A stretch of 64,000 nucleotides of DNA from Novipirellula aureliae (GTDB taxonomy: Bacteria; Planctomycetota; Planctomycetia; Pirellulales; Pirellulaceae), in contig NZ_SJPY01000001.1 in assembly GCF_007860185.1 (NCBI RefSeq), positions 767,132-831,131 of the forward strand, written 5' to 3'. The position numbers and the translations under genes are program-made. The notes under the pieces are model-generated. The model was not told the origin of the DNA, searched no databases, and saw only the letters and a list, made by a program, of their open reading frames with translations. Of this stretch, positions 18,406-27,900 are shown in pieces. Every line of letters starts with the position of its first letter. Positions within the stretch are counted from its first letter, which is position 1.

Positions 18406-20619
18406 TTAGTTAGGTAGATCGTCGAGCGGTTTGGGGACGAGACCTTTGCTGCCATAATGAGAGACACCGAATCCGCCTTGGTAGCGAGGGTCGTATATCT
18501 TCGCGGGAACCTTCACGGTCTCGAAGAATTCCGGCACGGGTTTTTCGTACTGTGCTCGTATCGATGCAACGGTTTGCCCCTCTTTCAGTCGAAGAGAGCT
18601 CGGCAAAGCCCCCACCGATGCGGCACCAAATAGCCGTTGTTCGCCACGTTCCACGCGTAGCGTCGACCGATAGGATTGCCGCGTCAACCGTTCTGCATTG
18701 GCAAGTTGCTCGCGAGTCGGTCCGAAAATGGACATGCCACCGAAGCCCATCGGTGAGTTGCTTTTAATGTAGATCATCTCTTCGGGCGCGTCTCGACTCA
18801 TGATTCCACGCAGGACGATCGGTGCCCCAGGAAGGTATTGCCATTGGTTTTCTTCAATCAATTCCGTTAGATTTTGGCGGACTCGATCGTTGTATTGTCC
18901 ACACTCGACCTTCATATCGACCCCGACGTCCGGCTTGAGAACAAAGAGTTCTTCACGGTTCATCCCAGCGACTGTCTCGCGAACGATGGGCCCAGGCAAT
19001 TCAACGGCACCGATCACCAGCCCGCCCGGGTTGGTGCGATCGTAACGGTTGCCAATTTGAACACCGTAACAAAGGCGGCTATCAGCGATGGCGACCGTGT
19101 TCGGTTCATCGCGATCTCGGACGACCTCCCCTTGCGGACGATAGCTCCACACCGGCAATTCCTGATCCAGGCTAAACAAGGTGCTTCCACCAACGAGCAG
19201 GTGCCCGTCGTCGACCCAGGCCAAGCGGGAACTTGACATCAGCAGATCGGCACGGACGCGGCGGGGTGGCTGCGAGGTACCCAATGTCCAGACGGCCATC
19301 TCGTTGGCACTTAGGATGGCCAGCCGCTCACCATCGGCATCAAACGCGACACTCGAGGCCGAACCGCCTTCGACAGGAAGGCTTGCCAAAACCTCGCCGC
19401 TAGTCGGTTTGACCAAACGAACGGAGCGGCCTTCGGGAATCGCTAGGATTCGGTGTCCTGGCGACAACACAGGCTCGGGACTGGTCCGAGAGTCCTGGCC
19501 GAATTTGTAGAGTGTTTGCTTGGCGACAAAATCGTAGGCGGCATATTCGCCCTTCCCAAGTCGGTGCAGCACCGTTCGACCGTCGATGAACTCTCCCCAA
19601 CGATTCACCGGATTATGAGATGGATGCTCGCCGCTGGCCCACCGCACCACGGCCTCGGCTTCCTTCAACTTCGGACTTGACTTCCAAACCGTTAGTGTCG
19701 CCACGTCGTCATCGGCCTCGCCCAAACTAAGGACTTGTTGCGAGCGAGCATGGACGGCGATGGTCCTTTCTTGCGGTGCAAGGAGGTGCTGGCAGGCGAT
19801 TTTGCCGTCGTCCAATGTCGCCCAAATCAGGCGTGTTGGGACATCCGATTTGGAAGAGTAGCGTTTGGGAAGGGTCGCACCGAGAATCCAGCCGCGGGAG
19901 GAGCCGATCGGAAAGACCCCGCCTAGCGTTTCGTCGGAGTAGGCTCGCGCAAAGGAGGCTCCGCCCATCGGCACCGCTACGGGAATCGATGGCGGGTCAG
20001 GCGGCAGTTCGGCGAGCGAGGAGGTGGCCCCCAAACTCGATCCGGCCAATTGTTGCGTCGGCGCGAATGGCTCAATCGGTGGCAATCGGGCTACGCGAAC
20101 CGGTGCCGCGCGGATCAGAAGTCGAATGCGTTGCTGCTCGGTCGCACCCAGCCGATCGATCGGTAACGTAATCATGCGTCCATCGTCACGCCGGATCAAC
20201 GTGACGTGATTCGTTTTCTCGTCAATCGATTCTACCGCCGCCACGATGGTGTGCTCGCCGGTCGAGTCCTTCCAGACATACACCGGACTGATTACCAGCG
20301 GTTGCCATGGATAGCGAACTTTCTCGATGTCGAACTCTCGCTCGTTCTGCCGCCCTGACGACGTGTATTCGACCAGGGCCGTCGCTTCTTCCTTGTCGGC
20401 ACGGATCACGACGCCGGGACACCACTTTCCCCCGTAGTTCACCTCGACCTCTTCACCGCTCGCAGGGAACAATTTAACGGGGACACCCGGAAGGTACTGT
20501 GCAAAGAGAAACTCACCGCAGAAGCCAATGACCACAAAAAGCGACATAGCCGCAATCGTCGGAAAAGTTTTCAATACGGAACCCCTCGGACTCGCTTGGC
20601 TGACTAGACAATTCCCCAT
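18406..20619 (-). CDS. exported SHD1-domain protein with beta-propeller-like region
   Basis: 737 aa from the ATG at 20619 (a TTG lies one codon before it). A hydrophobic segment at ~25-42 (AMSLFVVIGFCGEFLFA) looks like a signal peptide or anchor. Residues ~48-95 resemble a Tudor/agenet-like fold (GEEVEVNYGGKWCPGVVI). Next comes an SLA1-homology domain 1 at ~115-165 (VWKDSTGEHTIVAAVESIDE, then GRMITLPIDRLG). This domain is known from yeast actin-patch protein Sla1 and is common in planctomycetes. Residues ~230-560 contain WD-like repeats (VAFDADGERLAILSANEMAV). The C-terminal ~180 residues are unassigned. No catalytic motif was seen and the function is unknown. Confidence 0.8.
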   Translation of the reverse strand: MGNCLVSQASPRGSVLKTFPTIAAMSLFVVIGFCGEFLFAQYLPGVPVKLFPASGEEVEVNYGGKWCPGVVIRADKEEATALVEYTSSGRQNEREFDIEKVRYPWQPLVISPVYVWKDSTGEHTIVAAVESIDEKTNHVTLIRRDDGRMITLPIDRLGATEQQRIRLLIRAAPVRVARLPPIEPFAPTQQLAGSSLGATSSLAELPPDPPSIPVAVPMGGASFARAYSDETLGGVFPIGSSRGWILGATLPKRYSSKSDVPTRLIWATLDDGKIACQHLLAPQERTIAVHARSQQVLSLGEADDDVATLTVWKSSPKLKEAEAVVRWASGEHPSHNPVNRWGEFIDGRTVLHRLGKGEYAAYDFVAKQTLYKFGQDSRTSPEPVLSPGHRILAIPEGRSVRLVKPTSGEVLASLPVEGGSASSVAFDADGERLAILSANEMAVWTLGTSQPPRRVRADLLMSSSRLAWVDDGHLLVGGSTLFSLDQELPVWSYRPQGEVVRDRDEPNTVAIADSRLCYGVQIGNRYDRTNPGGLVIGAVELPGPIVRETVAGMNREELFVLKPDVGVDMKVECGQYNDRVRQNLTELIEENQWQYLPGAPIVLRGIMSRDAPEEMIYIKSNSPMGFGGMSIFGPTREQLANAERLTRQSYRSTLRVERGEQRLFGAASVGALPSSLRLKEGQTVASIRAQYEKPVPEFFETVKVPAKIYDPRYQGGFGVSHYGSKGLVPKPLDDLPN

Positions 20620-20797
20620 CAATCTTTTTTATCAGTGAGAACCCCGCGACGCAAGTCACGGAAGCAGACCGCGCAGGGCAAATCAATACCTTTTTGTCGT
20701 ATCACGTCATTTGAATAGAGCGACGATAGATTAGAATATGCATCCCCACTTTAGAGGTCGTGTGGCTTTTGAGTGTAACTTGGTAAACGACTTAACA

Positions 20798-20959
20798 ACC
20801 TCTCCCGAGTGAAACTTGGGGGACGTCGAACGCGGCCTAAAGCCGCCGTTCGGGAGGGGGCCTACACGATGTGCTTCGCGCAAGCGCTGTACGGGCCCCC
20901 TCCCTCGCGAACGCCTTAAAGGCGTCGCTCGACCTCCCCCGGGCTGCGCCGGGAGAGGT
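20798..20959. repeat. long imperfect inverted repeat, CCTCTCCCGAG family
   Basis: Two diverged ~70-nt arms face each other: the left begins ACCTCTCCCGAGTGAAAC, and the complement of the right begins ACCTCTCCCGGCGCAGCC. The centre is GGAGGGGGCC...GGCCCCCTCC. A half copy identical over the first 19 nt (CTTAACAACCTCTCCCGAG) sits at 37464-37504. It lies in the 20620-21112 gap between divergent genes and no gene is visible there. Confidence 0.85.
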
Positions 20960-21112
20960 ACAAAAAGTGTCAGTGTTTGTAAAACAAGTACTTTAAAGAC
21001 GCACAACCGCTTTAGAGCACGTGGCCAAACGTTGACAACGCCGATGCATTCTCGAAAGAATGTTCCGCACGCTGGCCGAACCTTCACTTACCCCTAACGG
21101 AGCAACACAACG

Positions 21113-22648
21113 ATGACTCGGATTTTGGCAATATTGACGATGGTCGTTTGTTTGGCGGGCCCTGCGAATGCTGGGCTGCAAGTCTCGTCGCTGTTCACCG
21201 ACCATATGGTACTGCAGCGCGAGATGCCTGTTCCCGTCTGGGGCAGCGGCAATCCAGACGCGACGATCCAAGTTGAATTCGCTGATCAATCCAAAACAGT
21301 CCAGGTCGATCCCGATGGCAAATGGCAAGTCCGTTTGGATCCATTGGCCGCGAACCTCGAACCGGGTGAGATGACGATTTCATCCTCCGCGAATGACGAA
21401 TCGATCGTGATAGGCGACGTCTTGGTCGGCGAAGTCTGGATTTGCTCTGGACAATCCAACATGCAGATGGGTTACCAGAACATTCAAGGGATTGCGGACC
21501 TCGTGCCCCAGACAAAGAACATTCGCACCTTTGAAGTCAAACGATCGGTGGCGTTCAGACCGCAGGAATCGTGTGAGGGGCAGTGGGCGGTAAGTCAACC
21601 CAGTAGCGCGGTCGCGTTTGCGTTCGCTCATTTTTTGCAGCAAGCCGCTGAGATGCCCGTGGGGATCATCCTTACCTGCTGGGGCAGCTCTTCGATCGAG
21701 GCTTGGATGCCCCGTGACATGACCGAGACCCTTCCCCACTTCCGAACGATGATGCAGGAATTCGATGCGGACACGGCACGGACGAGCAAAATCCAAGAAA
21801 TCCTAGATGGGCCAAGACCTTGGAGCAGAGCCGATGATATCTATCTACGTCGTCAATCCAACATTTTGTACAACGCGATGATGCATCCACTTGCACCCTA
21901 TGCCTGTCGTGGCCTGGTCTGGTATCAGGGTGAACGAAACACGCAGTCGATGGCTGGAATGCTCCGAGAACCTTGGTTTTCAAGGACTTCGGGTATGTTG
22001 ATGTATGGCGAAGTGCTACAGCAATGGATCGAGCGGTATCGCAAACAGTGGAACCGCGACGATATGCACTTCCTTGTCGTCATGCTGCCGGGATATGGGG
22101 CAACCCTAAACAGAGATTCCGATCGCGATCCCAATAGTCCCACCGCACACTCTTGGGCGTGGATGCGTGAGTCGCAATTGATGGCACTCAAGCTTCCCCA
22201 CACCAGCGTGGCGAATACCATTGACCTTGGTCATCTCAAGAAGATTCACCCCACCGATAAATTGCCGGTTGGTAGACGGTTAGCCCTCTTGGCCCAGCGT
22301 GATACTTTGGGACAATCGGTCGAAGCCCAAGGGCCAACCATCAAGAACGTCCAACCAAACGGTGATGCGTTGATCGTTCATTTTGACCATGCGGATGGGC
22401 TCAAAACAACCGATGGCAAATCGCCACAGGGGTTTTGGATTGCAGAGGAATCGGGAGAATGGTGTGAAGCAGATGCTTCGATTGAAGACGAAACAGTGGT
22501 CCTGCGATCGACGCAGTTGAGCAAACCTCTCTATGTGCGTTATGCCTTTTCGGCAAAGCCTGATGTCAATCTCGTCAATGATGCCGATTTACCCGCCTAT
22601 CCTTTCCGAACCGACGATTTTCCGCCCACCAAGCCGGCGCAGCACTAG
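21113..22648 (+). CDS. secreted sialate O-acetylesterase (SASA/DUF303, SGNH-like)
   Basis: 511 aa. SGNH-fold esterases of this family remove O-acetyl groups from sugars; the first members act on sialic acid, but planctomycete ones often sit in polysaccharide loci and may deacetylate other sugars. The signal peptide is [20 protein letters not shown]. An Ig-like domain follows ([20 protein letters not shown]). The nucleophile block is [17 protein letters not shown] (Ser in SGQSNM), the oxyanion Gly/Asn region is [12 protein letters not shown], and the second block is [10 protein letters not shown]. The C-terminal part has a small beta domain (VHFDHADGL...[11 protein letters not shown]). AACGGAG, 15 bp before the ATG, is a good ribosome site. 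A tandem repeat and then a sulfatase follow, so a joint role in removing acetyl and sulfate groups is plausible. Confidence 0.93.
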   Translation: MTRILAILTMVVCLAGPANAGLQVSSLFTDHMVLQREMPVPVWGSGNPDATIQVEFADQSKTVQVDPDGKWQVRLDPLAANLEPGEMTISSSANDESIVIGDVLVGEVWICSGQSNMQMGYQNIQGIADLVPQTKNIRTFEVKRSVAFRPQESCEGQWAVSQPSSAVAFAFAHFLQQAAEMPVGIILTCWGSSSIEAWMPRDMTETLPHFRTMMQEFDADTARTSKIQEILDGPRPWSRADDIYLRRQSNILYNAMMHPLAPYACRGLVWYQGERNTQSMAGMLREPWFSRTSGMLMYGEVLQQWIERYRKQWNRDDMHFLVVMLPGYGATLNRDSDRDPNSPTAHSWAWMRESQLMALKLPHTSVANTIDLGHLKKIHPTDKLPVGRRLALLAQRDTLGQSVEAQGPTIKNVQPNGDALIVHFDHADGLKTTDGKSPQGFWIAEESGEWCEADASIEDETVVLRSTQLSKPLYVRYAFSAKPDVNLVNDADLPAYPFRTDDFPPTKPAQH

Positions 22649-22710
22649 TGCTTCAACCAGATTATAATTTGGGGTAGGCTTCCTGCCTGCCAATTGGTGC
22701 TTGCCGCACA

Positions 22711-22860
22711 TCGCAGGCTGGAAGCCTACGCCATGAATAGAAAATCGCAGGCTGGAAGCCTATGCCACCCATAATCGCAGGCTGGAAGCCTACGCCACGC
22801 ATGATCGCAGGCTGGAAGCCTACGCCACGCATGATCGCAGGCTGGAAGCCTACGCCACGC
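22711..22860. repeat. tandem GCAGGCTGGAAGCCTACGCC repeat, 5 copies
   Basis: Copies start at 22711, 22745, 22775, 22805 and 22835; the last four have a 30-bp period. Each holds AGGCTGGAAGCCT, an imperfect palindrome, and a constant CCACGCATGATC linker. The same core recurs at 47151-47350 and, degenerate, at 37571-37592. Confidence 0.93.
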
Positions 22861-22912
22861 TTAATGTGGATGAAGCGCGAGTTGTCTGTCACAAATGAAA
22901 ATGAGGGTTGGC

Positions 22913-22970
22913 GGTAGTGGATCTTGTTAAAGATCCCCATGTGGAAGCATCTTTATCAAGATCCACTACC
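22913..22970. repeat. inverted repeat, GGATCTT palindrome family
   Basis: The left arm contains GTGGATCTTGTTAAAGATCC and the right arm is its near-perfect complement (ATCTTTATCAAGATCCACTACC), with a ~9-nt loop. It has the same layout as 5686-5743 and lies 54 bp upstream of the sulfatase start, where it could affect that promoter or end the upstream transcript. Confidence 0.9.
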
Positions 22971-23024
22971 ATTGGATGGTATGTTGATAAATCACTAGAA
23001 CGACCTTTTTGAGATGACTAAAAA

Positions 23025-24512
23025 ATGAAAACTACTTTCTCGTTGATCACCTTACTGTTTTTGTTTTGCCCATGCGTCGGGGTGAAGGCAGCCGATCAAT
23101 CCAAACCAAACATCTTGTTTATCTTGACGGATGACCAATCCCCGATGGACTTCGGGTTTTACAATTCCGATGCTTCCATGCAAACGCCGGTCATTGACCA
23201 ACTTGCGAAACAAGGGATGGTCTTCGACGCGGCCTATCACATGGGCTCCTTCTCGGGCGCGGTTTGCACGCCATCGAGACACATGATCATGACCGGACGC
23301 ACGGTCTGGCATCTGCCGATTGCCCCGAATGCAAAGTCGCAGTGTCCTCCAGACATCGTACAAAACACATTGGCAGCGGTTTTCAATCGAGCGGGCTATT
23401 CCACGATGCGGACCTGTAAGAAAGGCAATAGCTACGACGCTGCGAATAAGCAATTCACGGTTCGTCATGATGCCGTCAAGCGAGGCGGAACCGACGAATC
23501 GGGGAGCGCATGGCACGCCGAACAAGTGCTCAACTATTTGAACGATCGAGAGACAACCAAGGACAACAAACCATTCCTGATCTATTACGGATTTTCACAT
23601 CCACACGATACCCGCGATGGCACACCCGAGTTGCTGGCCAAATATGGTGCGGTCAATCACAAGGATAAGACGACGCTGCCACCGGAAAACCCAAAGCAGC
23701 CTCCGCTTCCACCGAATTACCTTCCCGAACATCCGTTTTCGCACGGACATCCAAAGTTGCGTGATGAGACCCGCGTGAGCGGCGTTTGGACTCGGCGTGA
23801 CCCGCGAACCATCCGCAACGAAATTGGTCGTTACAATGCTTGCAGCGAGAATATCGATATTCAAATCGGACGAGTGCTTGAAAAACTCGATGCGATGGGA
23901 GAACTCGAGAATACCTACATCATCTACACCTCCGATCACGGCATGGCCGTCGGTCGACACGGATTGCAGGGAAAACAAAATTTGTACGAACACACTTGGC
24001 GGGTTCCATTGGTTATCAAAGGCCCCGGCATCAAGCCTGGGACGCGAGCAACCGGCAATGTGTACCTACTCGATACCCTAGCGACCCTCTGCGACCTGGC
24101 GGGTATCCCAACTCCCGATTCGAATGAAGGCATCAGTTGGAAGCCAGTGGTGGAAGGAAAGAAAACGGTCGTTCGCGATTGTCTGTATGGAGTCTATAAC
24201 GGCGGCACGAAACCGGGCATGCGCAGCGTCAAGAAAGGTGATTGGAAGCTAATCGAGTATGACGTGCTCGATGGCAAAGTCCGCGAAAAACAGCTCTTCA
24301 ATCTTGCCGAAAATCCACACGAATTTTTGCCCCAGCATCACGATCCCGCGACAATCGCGTTAACGGGAGTGACGCCGCAGCCGAATCAAACCAATCTCGC
24401 ATCCGACCCTCACTACGCCGAAAAGCTGGCCGAGATGGAAGCCTTGCTGCTCTCCGAAATGCAACGATTGGACGATCCCTATCGACTTTGGCATCAACCT
24501 GCGGATGATTGA
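23025..24512 (+). CDS. secreted formylglycine-dependent sulfatase
   Basis: 495 aa. The signal peptide is MKTTFSLITLLFLFCPCVG and the mature start KPNILFILTDDQSPMDFGF has the metal-binding Asp pair. Cys81 in GAVCTPSRHMIMTGR is the formylglycine site. Also present are PFLIYYGFSHPHDTRDG and YTSDHGMAVGRHGLQGKQNL, covering the Asp/His metal ligands and a Lys that binds sulfate. The C-terminal LFNLAENPHEFL piece is present. The middle (~residues 190-260) has an unusual proline-rich insert (PPENPKQPPLPPNYLPEHPF). It differs clearly from the two other intact sulfatases in the window, implying distinct sulfate positions. No useful ribosome site is seen beyond a weak GAG; transcription is probably independent. 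Confidence 0.94.
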   Translation: MKTTFSLITLLFLFCPCVGVKAADQSKPNILFILTDDQSPMDFGFYNSDASMQTPVIDQLAKQGMVFDAAYHMGSFSGAVCTPSRHMIMTGRTVWHLPIAPNAKSQCPPDIVQNTLAAVFNRAGYSTMRTCKKGNSYDAANKQFTVRHDAVKRGGTDESGSAWHAEQVLNYLNDRETTKDNKPFLIYYGFSHPHDTRDGTPELLAKYGAVNHKDKTTLPPENPKQPPLPPNYLPEHPFSHGHPKLRDETRVSGVWTRRDPRTIRNEIGRYNACSENIDIQIGRVLEKLDAMGELENTYIIYTSDHGMAVGRHGLQGKQNLYEHTWRVPLVIKGPGIKPGTRATGNVYLLDTLATLCDLAGIPTPDSNEGISWKPVVEGKKTVVRDCLYGVYNGGTKPGMRSVKKGDWKLIEYDVLDGKVREKQLFNLAENPHEFLPQHHDPATIALTGVTPQPNQTNLASDPHYAEKLAEMEALLLSEMQRLDDPYRLWHQPADD

Positions 24513-24534
24513 GTGATTGATCGCCACAGCGCAA

Positions 24535-24570
24535 GAAAAAACGGCCCAAGAAATCAATGTTCTTGGGCCG
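24535..24570 (-). terminator. rho-independent terminator of the small lipoprotein gene
   Basis: On the minus strand a perfect 10-bp stem CGGCCCAAGA/TCTTGGGCCG with a 9-nt loop is followed at once by TTTTTT. It ends transcription of the gene at 24601-24777 and lies 23 bp past the stop of the convergent sulfatase. Confidence 0.9.
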
Positions 24571-24600
24571 GATAGGCGTCAGGCTAATGTTAGTGGTGGA

Positions 24601-24777
24601 TCATTCGTTCATGTCGCTGGCGGTTTCCGCCTTCTGCCGATCCATGATTTCCTGAAGGTCGGCTCTCGTTGAGCCTTCAGTGACGTTTGTTGGTTCGTCG
24701 CTGCCTCCGCAGCCGGGCAAGGCAGAAAACGCAGAAAACGCAACCACCGCGAACATCATGATTGTGAATTTTTTCAT
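24601..24777 (-). CDS. small exported lipoprotein, 58 aa
   Basis: A short gene: ATG at 24777, stop at 24601-24603. It starts MKKFTIMMFAVVAFSAFSA and continues LPGCGGSDEPTNV, a clear lipobox with Cys at residue ~32, then a short polar tail (STRADLQEIMDRQKAETASD). In planctomycetes such tiny lipoproteins commonly follow DUF1559 genes; here it is 103 bp downstream of one on the same strand. A strong terminator follows, supporting a real transcript end. The function is unknown; it is perhaps an accessory of the DUF1559 pseudopilin-like protein. Confidence 0.85.
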   Translation of the reverse strand: MKKFTIMMFAVVAFSAFSALPGCGGSDEPTNVTEGSTRADLQEIMDRQKAETASDMNE

Positions 24778-24842
24778 TCGAACTCAATAGCAAAAATAGA
24801 GTGTGGGGGAATATGTAAAATCGTAAAGGGGATTCAAGAAGC

Positions 24843-24866
24843 CGCAGGGCACCGAAGTGCCCTGCG
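24843..24866 (-). terminator. UUCG-capped hairpin downstream of the DUF1559 gene
   Basis: A perfect 10-bp stem CGCAGGGCAC/GTGCCCTGCG which, on the minus strand, closes an extra-stable C(UUCG)G tetraloop. It starts 15 bp after the stop of the DUF1559 gene. The downstream stretch is only weakly T-rich, so it may attenuate between this gene and the small lipoprotein or stabilise the message. Confidence 0.7.
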
Positions 24867-24880
24867 AAAAGTAACAGGTG

Positions 24881-26098
24881 TTAGAACGTCTCGTCGATGA
24901 CCTCTTTACTGGCGTTCGTTCCCAGTGATCCCCAGAGCCCGTACGGGCTTCTCGACCCAGGCGCCCGCACGCCGGTGCCGTCCTTCCATACATTGCCGAT
25001 CGACGAATCACCCGCCTCGATCGAGTCGGTGATGAACTTGACCGCCCCGTCACCCATCAACACATGGCAACCACCTTGGTGCTGACTGGACATCGTAGCG
25101 ATCAATACAATATCGTTGAAGTTATTACGGCCACATACTTCCTGGTTTGGAGGCAAAATCGTGAACGTAGCACTGAAGACGGTGGAGGCGTCCGCCCAAC
25201 GGTAACCACGGGAGCGATCTTCTCGGGATACATCCCTGCCCCAAAACCGAGGACGAGCTGGATCGATGTCGCCGCGACAATAAATCGGGTTGTCTCGATA
25301 CGGTTCTGCACCGTTAGTACCTCCCTTGTCTGGCACACTACTGCGAACGTCGGTGTCCCCTAAATAGGTGATCATCTCGCCCATCGCGATGGTGTTCGAA
25401 AGACCGTCGATGCAGTCGCGGAAGCCCAGTCGGTTGTTGAACATCTTGAAGAAACCTCGCTGGGCCGCTTGGTTTTGCAGTGCTCCATTGGCGGCCGTAT
25501 CCCATTCGCTCTCGCTCTTCACTGAAGAAGCCCAAACTGAATCGCCGAGGCAAGCCCCGTAATTAGTCCGTCCTGCCGCAGGAAGCCCGCTGCCTGGGTC
25601 ACTTGGGCAGCGAAGTGCCGGGATATCGGTTACCCATGGTCCGTAAAAATAGTTTCCCCCAGTAGGGCCCATGGCTGGCCAAGCTGGCGACCTCACGGTC
25701 CCGTCCGAGTCAAACCCGTTCGGATTGCTGACCTGCTCCCAAATCGCCTGCTGCTCCATGAACGGCATGATTCCAACCAACATGCTCAGCCTGGAATTAT
25801 TGCTGTATTCATCATCATGATAACGGCTCTCCATATTGACCGGGTTCGTTGGGTCATAACCGCTACCGCCGGTTGAGATTGTGCCACCACCATGGGTCGG
25901 CAACAGGTTGAAAGCAGAATGATAATTGTGGATCGCAAGCCCAATCTGCTTGAAATTGTTGCTGCAACTCATGCGACGAGCAGCCTCGCGAGCGGCCTGA
26001 ACTGCTGGTAGCAGAAGGCCCACTAAAACGCCAATGATGGCAATTACTACTAGAAGCTCCACCAATGTGAAGCCTCGCTGAACTCTCGGAACTCTCAT
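24881..26098 (-). CDS. DUF1559 prepilin-like exported protein
   Basis: 405 aa from the ATG at 26098, which places MRVPRVQRGFTLVELLVVIA directly at the start; an upstream start at 26179 would add 27 odd residues. GFTLVELL followed by a hydrophobic helix (VVIAIIGVLVGLLLPAVQAA) is a type IV prepilin-type cleavage/methylation signal. The DUF1559 (SBP_bac_10-named) domain follows: REAARRMSCSNNFKQIGLAI, then NYHSAFNLLP and LRCPSDPG. The end SSQHQGGCHVLMGDGAVKFI with TDSIEAG is typical. The family is hugely expanded in planctomycetes and its role is unresolved (surface fibres or pseudopili are proposed). The decayed DUF1559 end at ~33.6 kb has the same C-terminal signature. Confidence 0.93.
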   Translation of the reverse strand: MRVPRVQRGFTLVELLVVIAIIGVLVGLLLPAVQAAREAARRMSCSNNFKQIGLAIHNYHSAFNLLPTHGGGTISTGGSGYDPTNPVNMESRYHDDEYSNNSRLSMLVGIMPFMEQQAIWEQVSNPNGFDSDGTVRSPAWPAMGPTGGNYFYGPWVTDIPALRCPSDPGSGLPAAGRTNYGACLGDSVWASSVKSESEWDTAANGALQNQAAQRGFFKMFNNRLGFRDCIDGLSNTIAMGEMITYLGDTDVRSSVPDKGGTNGAEPYRDNPIYCRGDIDPARPRFWGRDVSREDRSRGYRWADASTVFSATFTILPPNQEVCGRNNFNDIVLIATMSSQHQGGCHVLMGDGAVKFITDSIEAGDSSIGNVWKDGTGVRAPGSRSPYGLWGSLGTNASKEVIDETF

Positions 26099-26639
26099 TA
26101 CATCACCTAAATTTTTGAAGAAACGAAATAGTAAACGCTTATACGAACAAAACGAAGATGCGCAGGGGGAAGCTCTCATCTCTCTGCGCTCAAGAAAATT
26201 TTCCTGCTCCGCTTAAACTGCTGGGGGGATTGGGGGGGGGAACGGTGGTTCAGCGGCCATCCGCTTTACCAATACGCGAAATCCGTATCAGTACGAGTCC
26301 TGCAACCATACCGAATCAAGAGATTTTGCAATCAAGACAAATGCGAAGCGAGTGAAATATAGTATGACGACATCGGTTAAGCCGATTCGTTCGCAAAGGC
26401 TATCATCTCCCCACTATAGTAGCTTTTGCGTGCGATAGCCAGCGTGATAGTCATTCTTTTTGCGGTGTTGCGAAATGCTATTGCGTTTGAAAGACGGCCT
26501 GAATCGCATACGCTCCATTGAGGCATCTATCGAGGCTCGAGGAATGTCGAATCGATTGCTGACGCTGTTGAACGACGTATTGGATCACCGAGAATTGAAT
26601 TTTTGATTGCGATTTGCAATTCACCCCAGGCAATCAGTG

Positions 26640-27537
26640 TCACTCCGTTGACTCATTAGACTGGACTGCTGGCAGAAGGCCGCTTCCACTACGGACACGC
26701 GGCAGACCGACATCGCGATGGGGAGGGAAGATCGTTTGAAATGCAGTGTAACGACCGTGAGCCATGGCCCATTGAAGTCCGCGACCATTTTCCGAGCCCG
26801 CGAGACTATCGACCGTGCCCGACGCCAGTGAGAAATCGTAGAATAGAGGCCGAGTTGGGTCGATAACGCTTTGCACCTGACATGGCCGACACTGATCATG
26901 TGTGCACCACTGCGGCGAGACGCGGGACCGGCGGAATCACCGGCTGCTTGCGAGCGAACGTAACCCCGGCGATCAATACCCCGGCGATCAATACCCTGGC
27001 GATCAAAAAAACTGCCATCGGACCGCAGCAAAGAATCGCCAAGGGTTGCGGCATAGCTTGCGGTATCGTTCGTACGTCTTTGGCAAGTGATTGGGACGAG
27101 CCATGGCAACCCAACCGTCGGGTTGCCGGTGCCAGCAAAAGGTGACATGGAATGTTGGGGGCCGAGTTCATCTCGAGCCTCCTCGATTCCGGGTCGCGAA
27201 ACTCGCAGCCAATCGCTGTGTGCTTAGACGCGGGTGCTTAGACGCGGGGTGCATCGCTCATCAGACTGCCCAGCGGTACGCCGCCGAATGGACGCGTTGT
27301 GGGCGTAGATTGCTCCTTGACCGCACTCGGTTGTTGGAAATATTCACTCAGCATTTGATCGAGATCGAGACACGCAATGTAGCAACGCCGACTCTCTTCG
27401 TCGGCTTCGATCAGTTCTTCAAGCTGCTGCATTCCGGGCTCAGAGATTTGCCCATCCAATAGATCCCAAGTCAGCTGTTCGGCAAGACTGGATTCTATGT
27501 TGTCGTCGATTTCGGGCTCGAGTCGATTTTTTAGCAT
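26640..27537 (-). pseudogene. decayed FecR-type anti-sigma gene
   Basis: From an ATG at 27537 the minus strand encodes LTWDLLDGQISEPGMQQLEE, LIEADEESRRCYIACLDLDQ and MLSEYF, an anti-sigma N-terminal helical domain like that of the intact gene at 15282. It stops at 27238. Another frame (26896-27171) gives a hydrophobic helix AVFLIARVLIAGVLIAGVTF then VPRLAAVVHT, matching the membrane helix and start of a FecR domain. A third frame (26640-26876) carries LASGTVDSLAGSENG and GLQWAMAHGRYTAFQTIFPP. Three frames and a triplicated CGGCGATCAATACCC at ~26968-27010 show decay. No sigma factor lies next to it. 26099-26639 holds only the DUF1559 upstream region and G-rich runs. Confidence 0.55.
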
Positions 27538-27900
27538 CTTCTTTCAATCCAAGTGGAAGTTTCGTGTTGGTGAGCATTTGACATCGCACAGCCAACTCGC
27601 AAAAAATGCGCCCAAAGCCGATCGAAAAAGGCAAAGGGAGACTTCCGTCCCACAATTCGACCCGGGTGCGAATCCATCCGTTTTTATCGTCTGTTACCCA
27701 CGATGGACTAAAGAAAATGACGTCGAAACATTGCATGGGGTTGCACGAAAAGTTGGCAACCCGTCCCGAAATTTGTTGATTGCCCGTCTAAATTTGGGGC
27801 GAATCGCCTGCATTCTTAAGGTTTTCTTAAGCTTCCGGTTCTACACTGCACCGAATCCGAATAGCAAAATATTACATTTAAGAAGAGAGCACACCGTTTT

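Noticed and set aside
18057-18467. 136-codon minus-strand ORF
   Set aside because: It is antisense to two plus-strand sulfatase fragments and overlaps the end of the SHD1 gene.
22711-22860. Possible CRISPR array (30-bp period)
   Set aside because: Units and linkers are nearly identical over the whole period, so there are no spacers; it is a tandem repeat.
26882-27145. Small plus-strand ORF with TPAINTPAINTLAI repeats
   Set aside because: It is the complement of the decayed FecR remnant and of the triplicated 15-mer.
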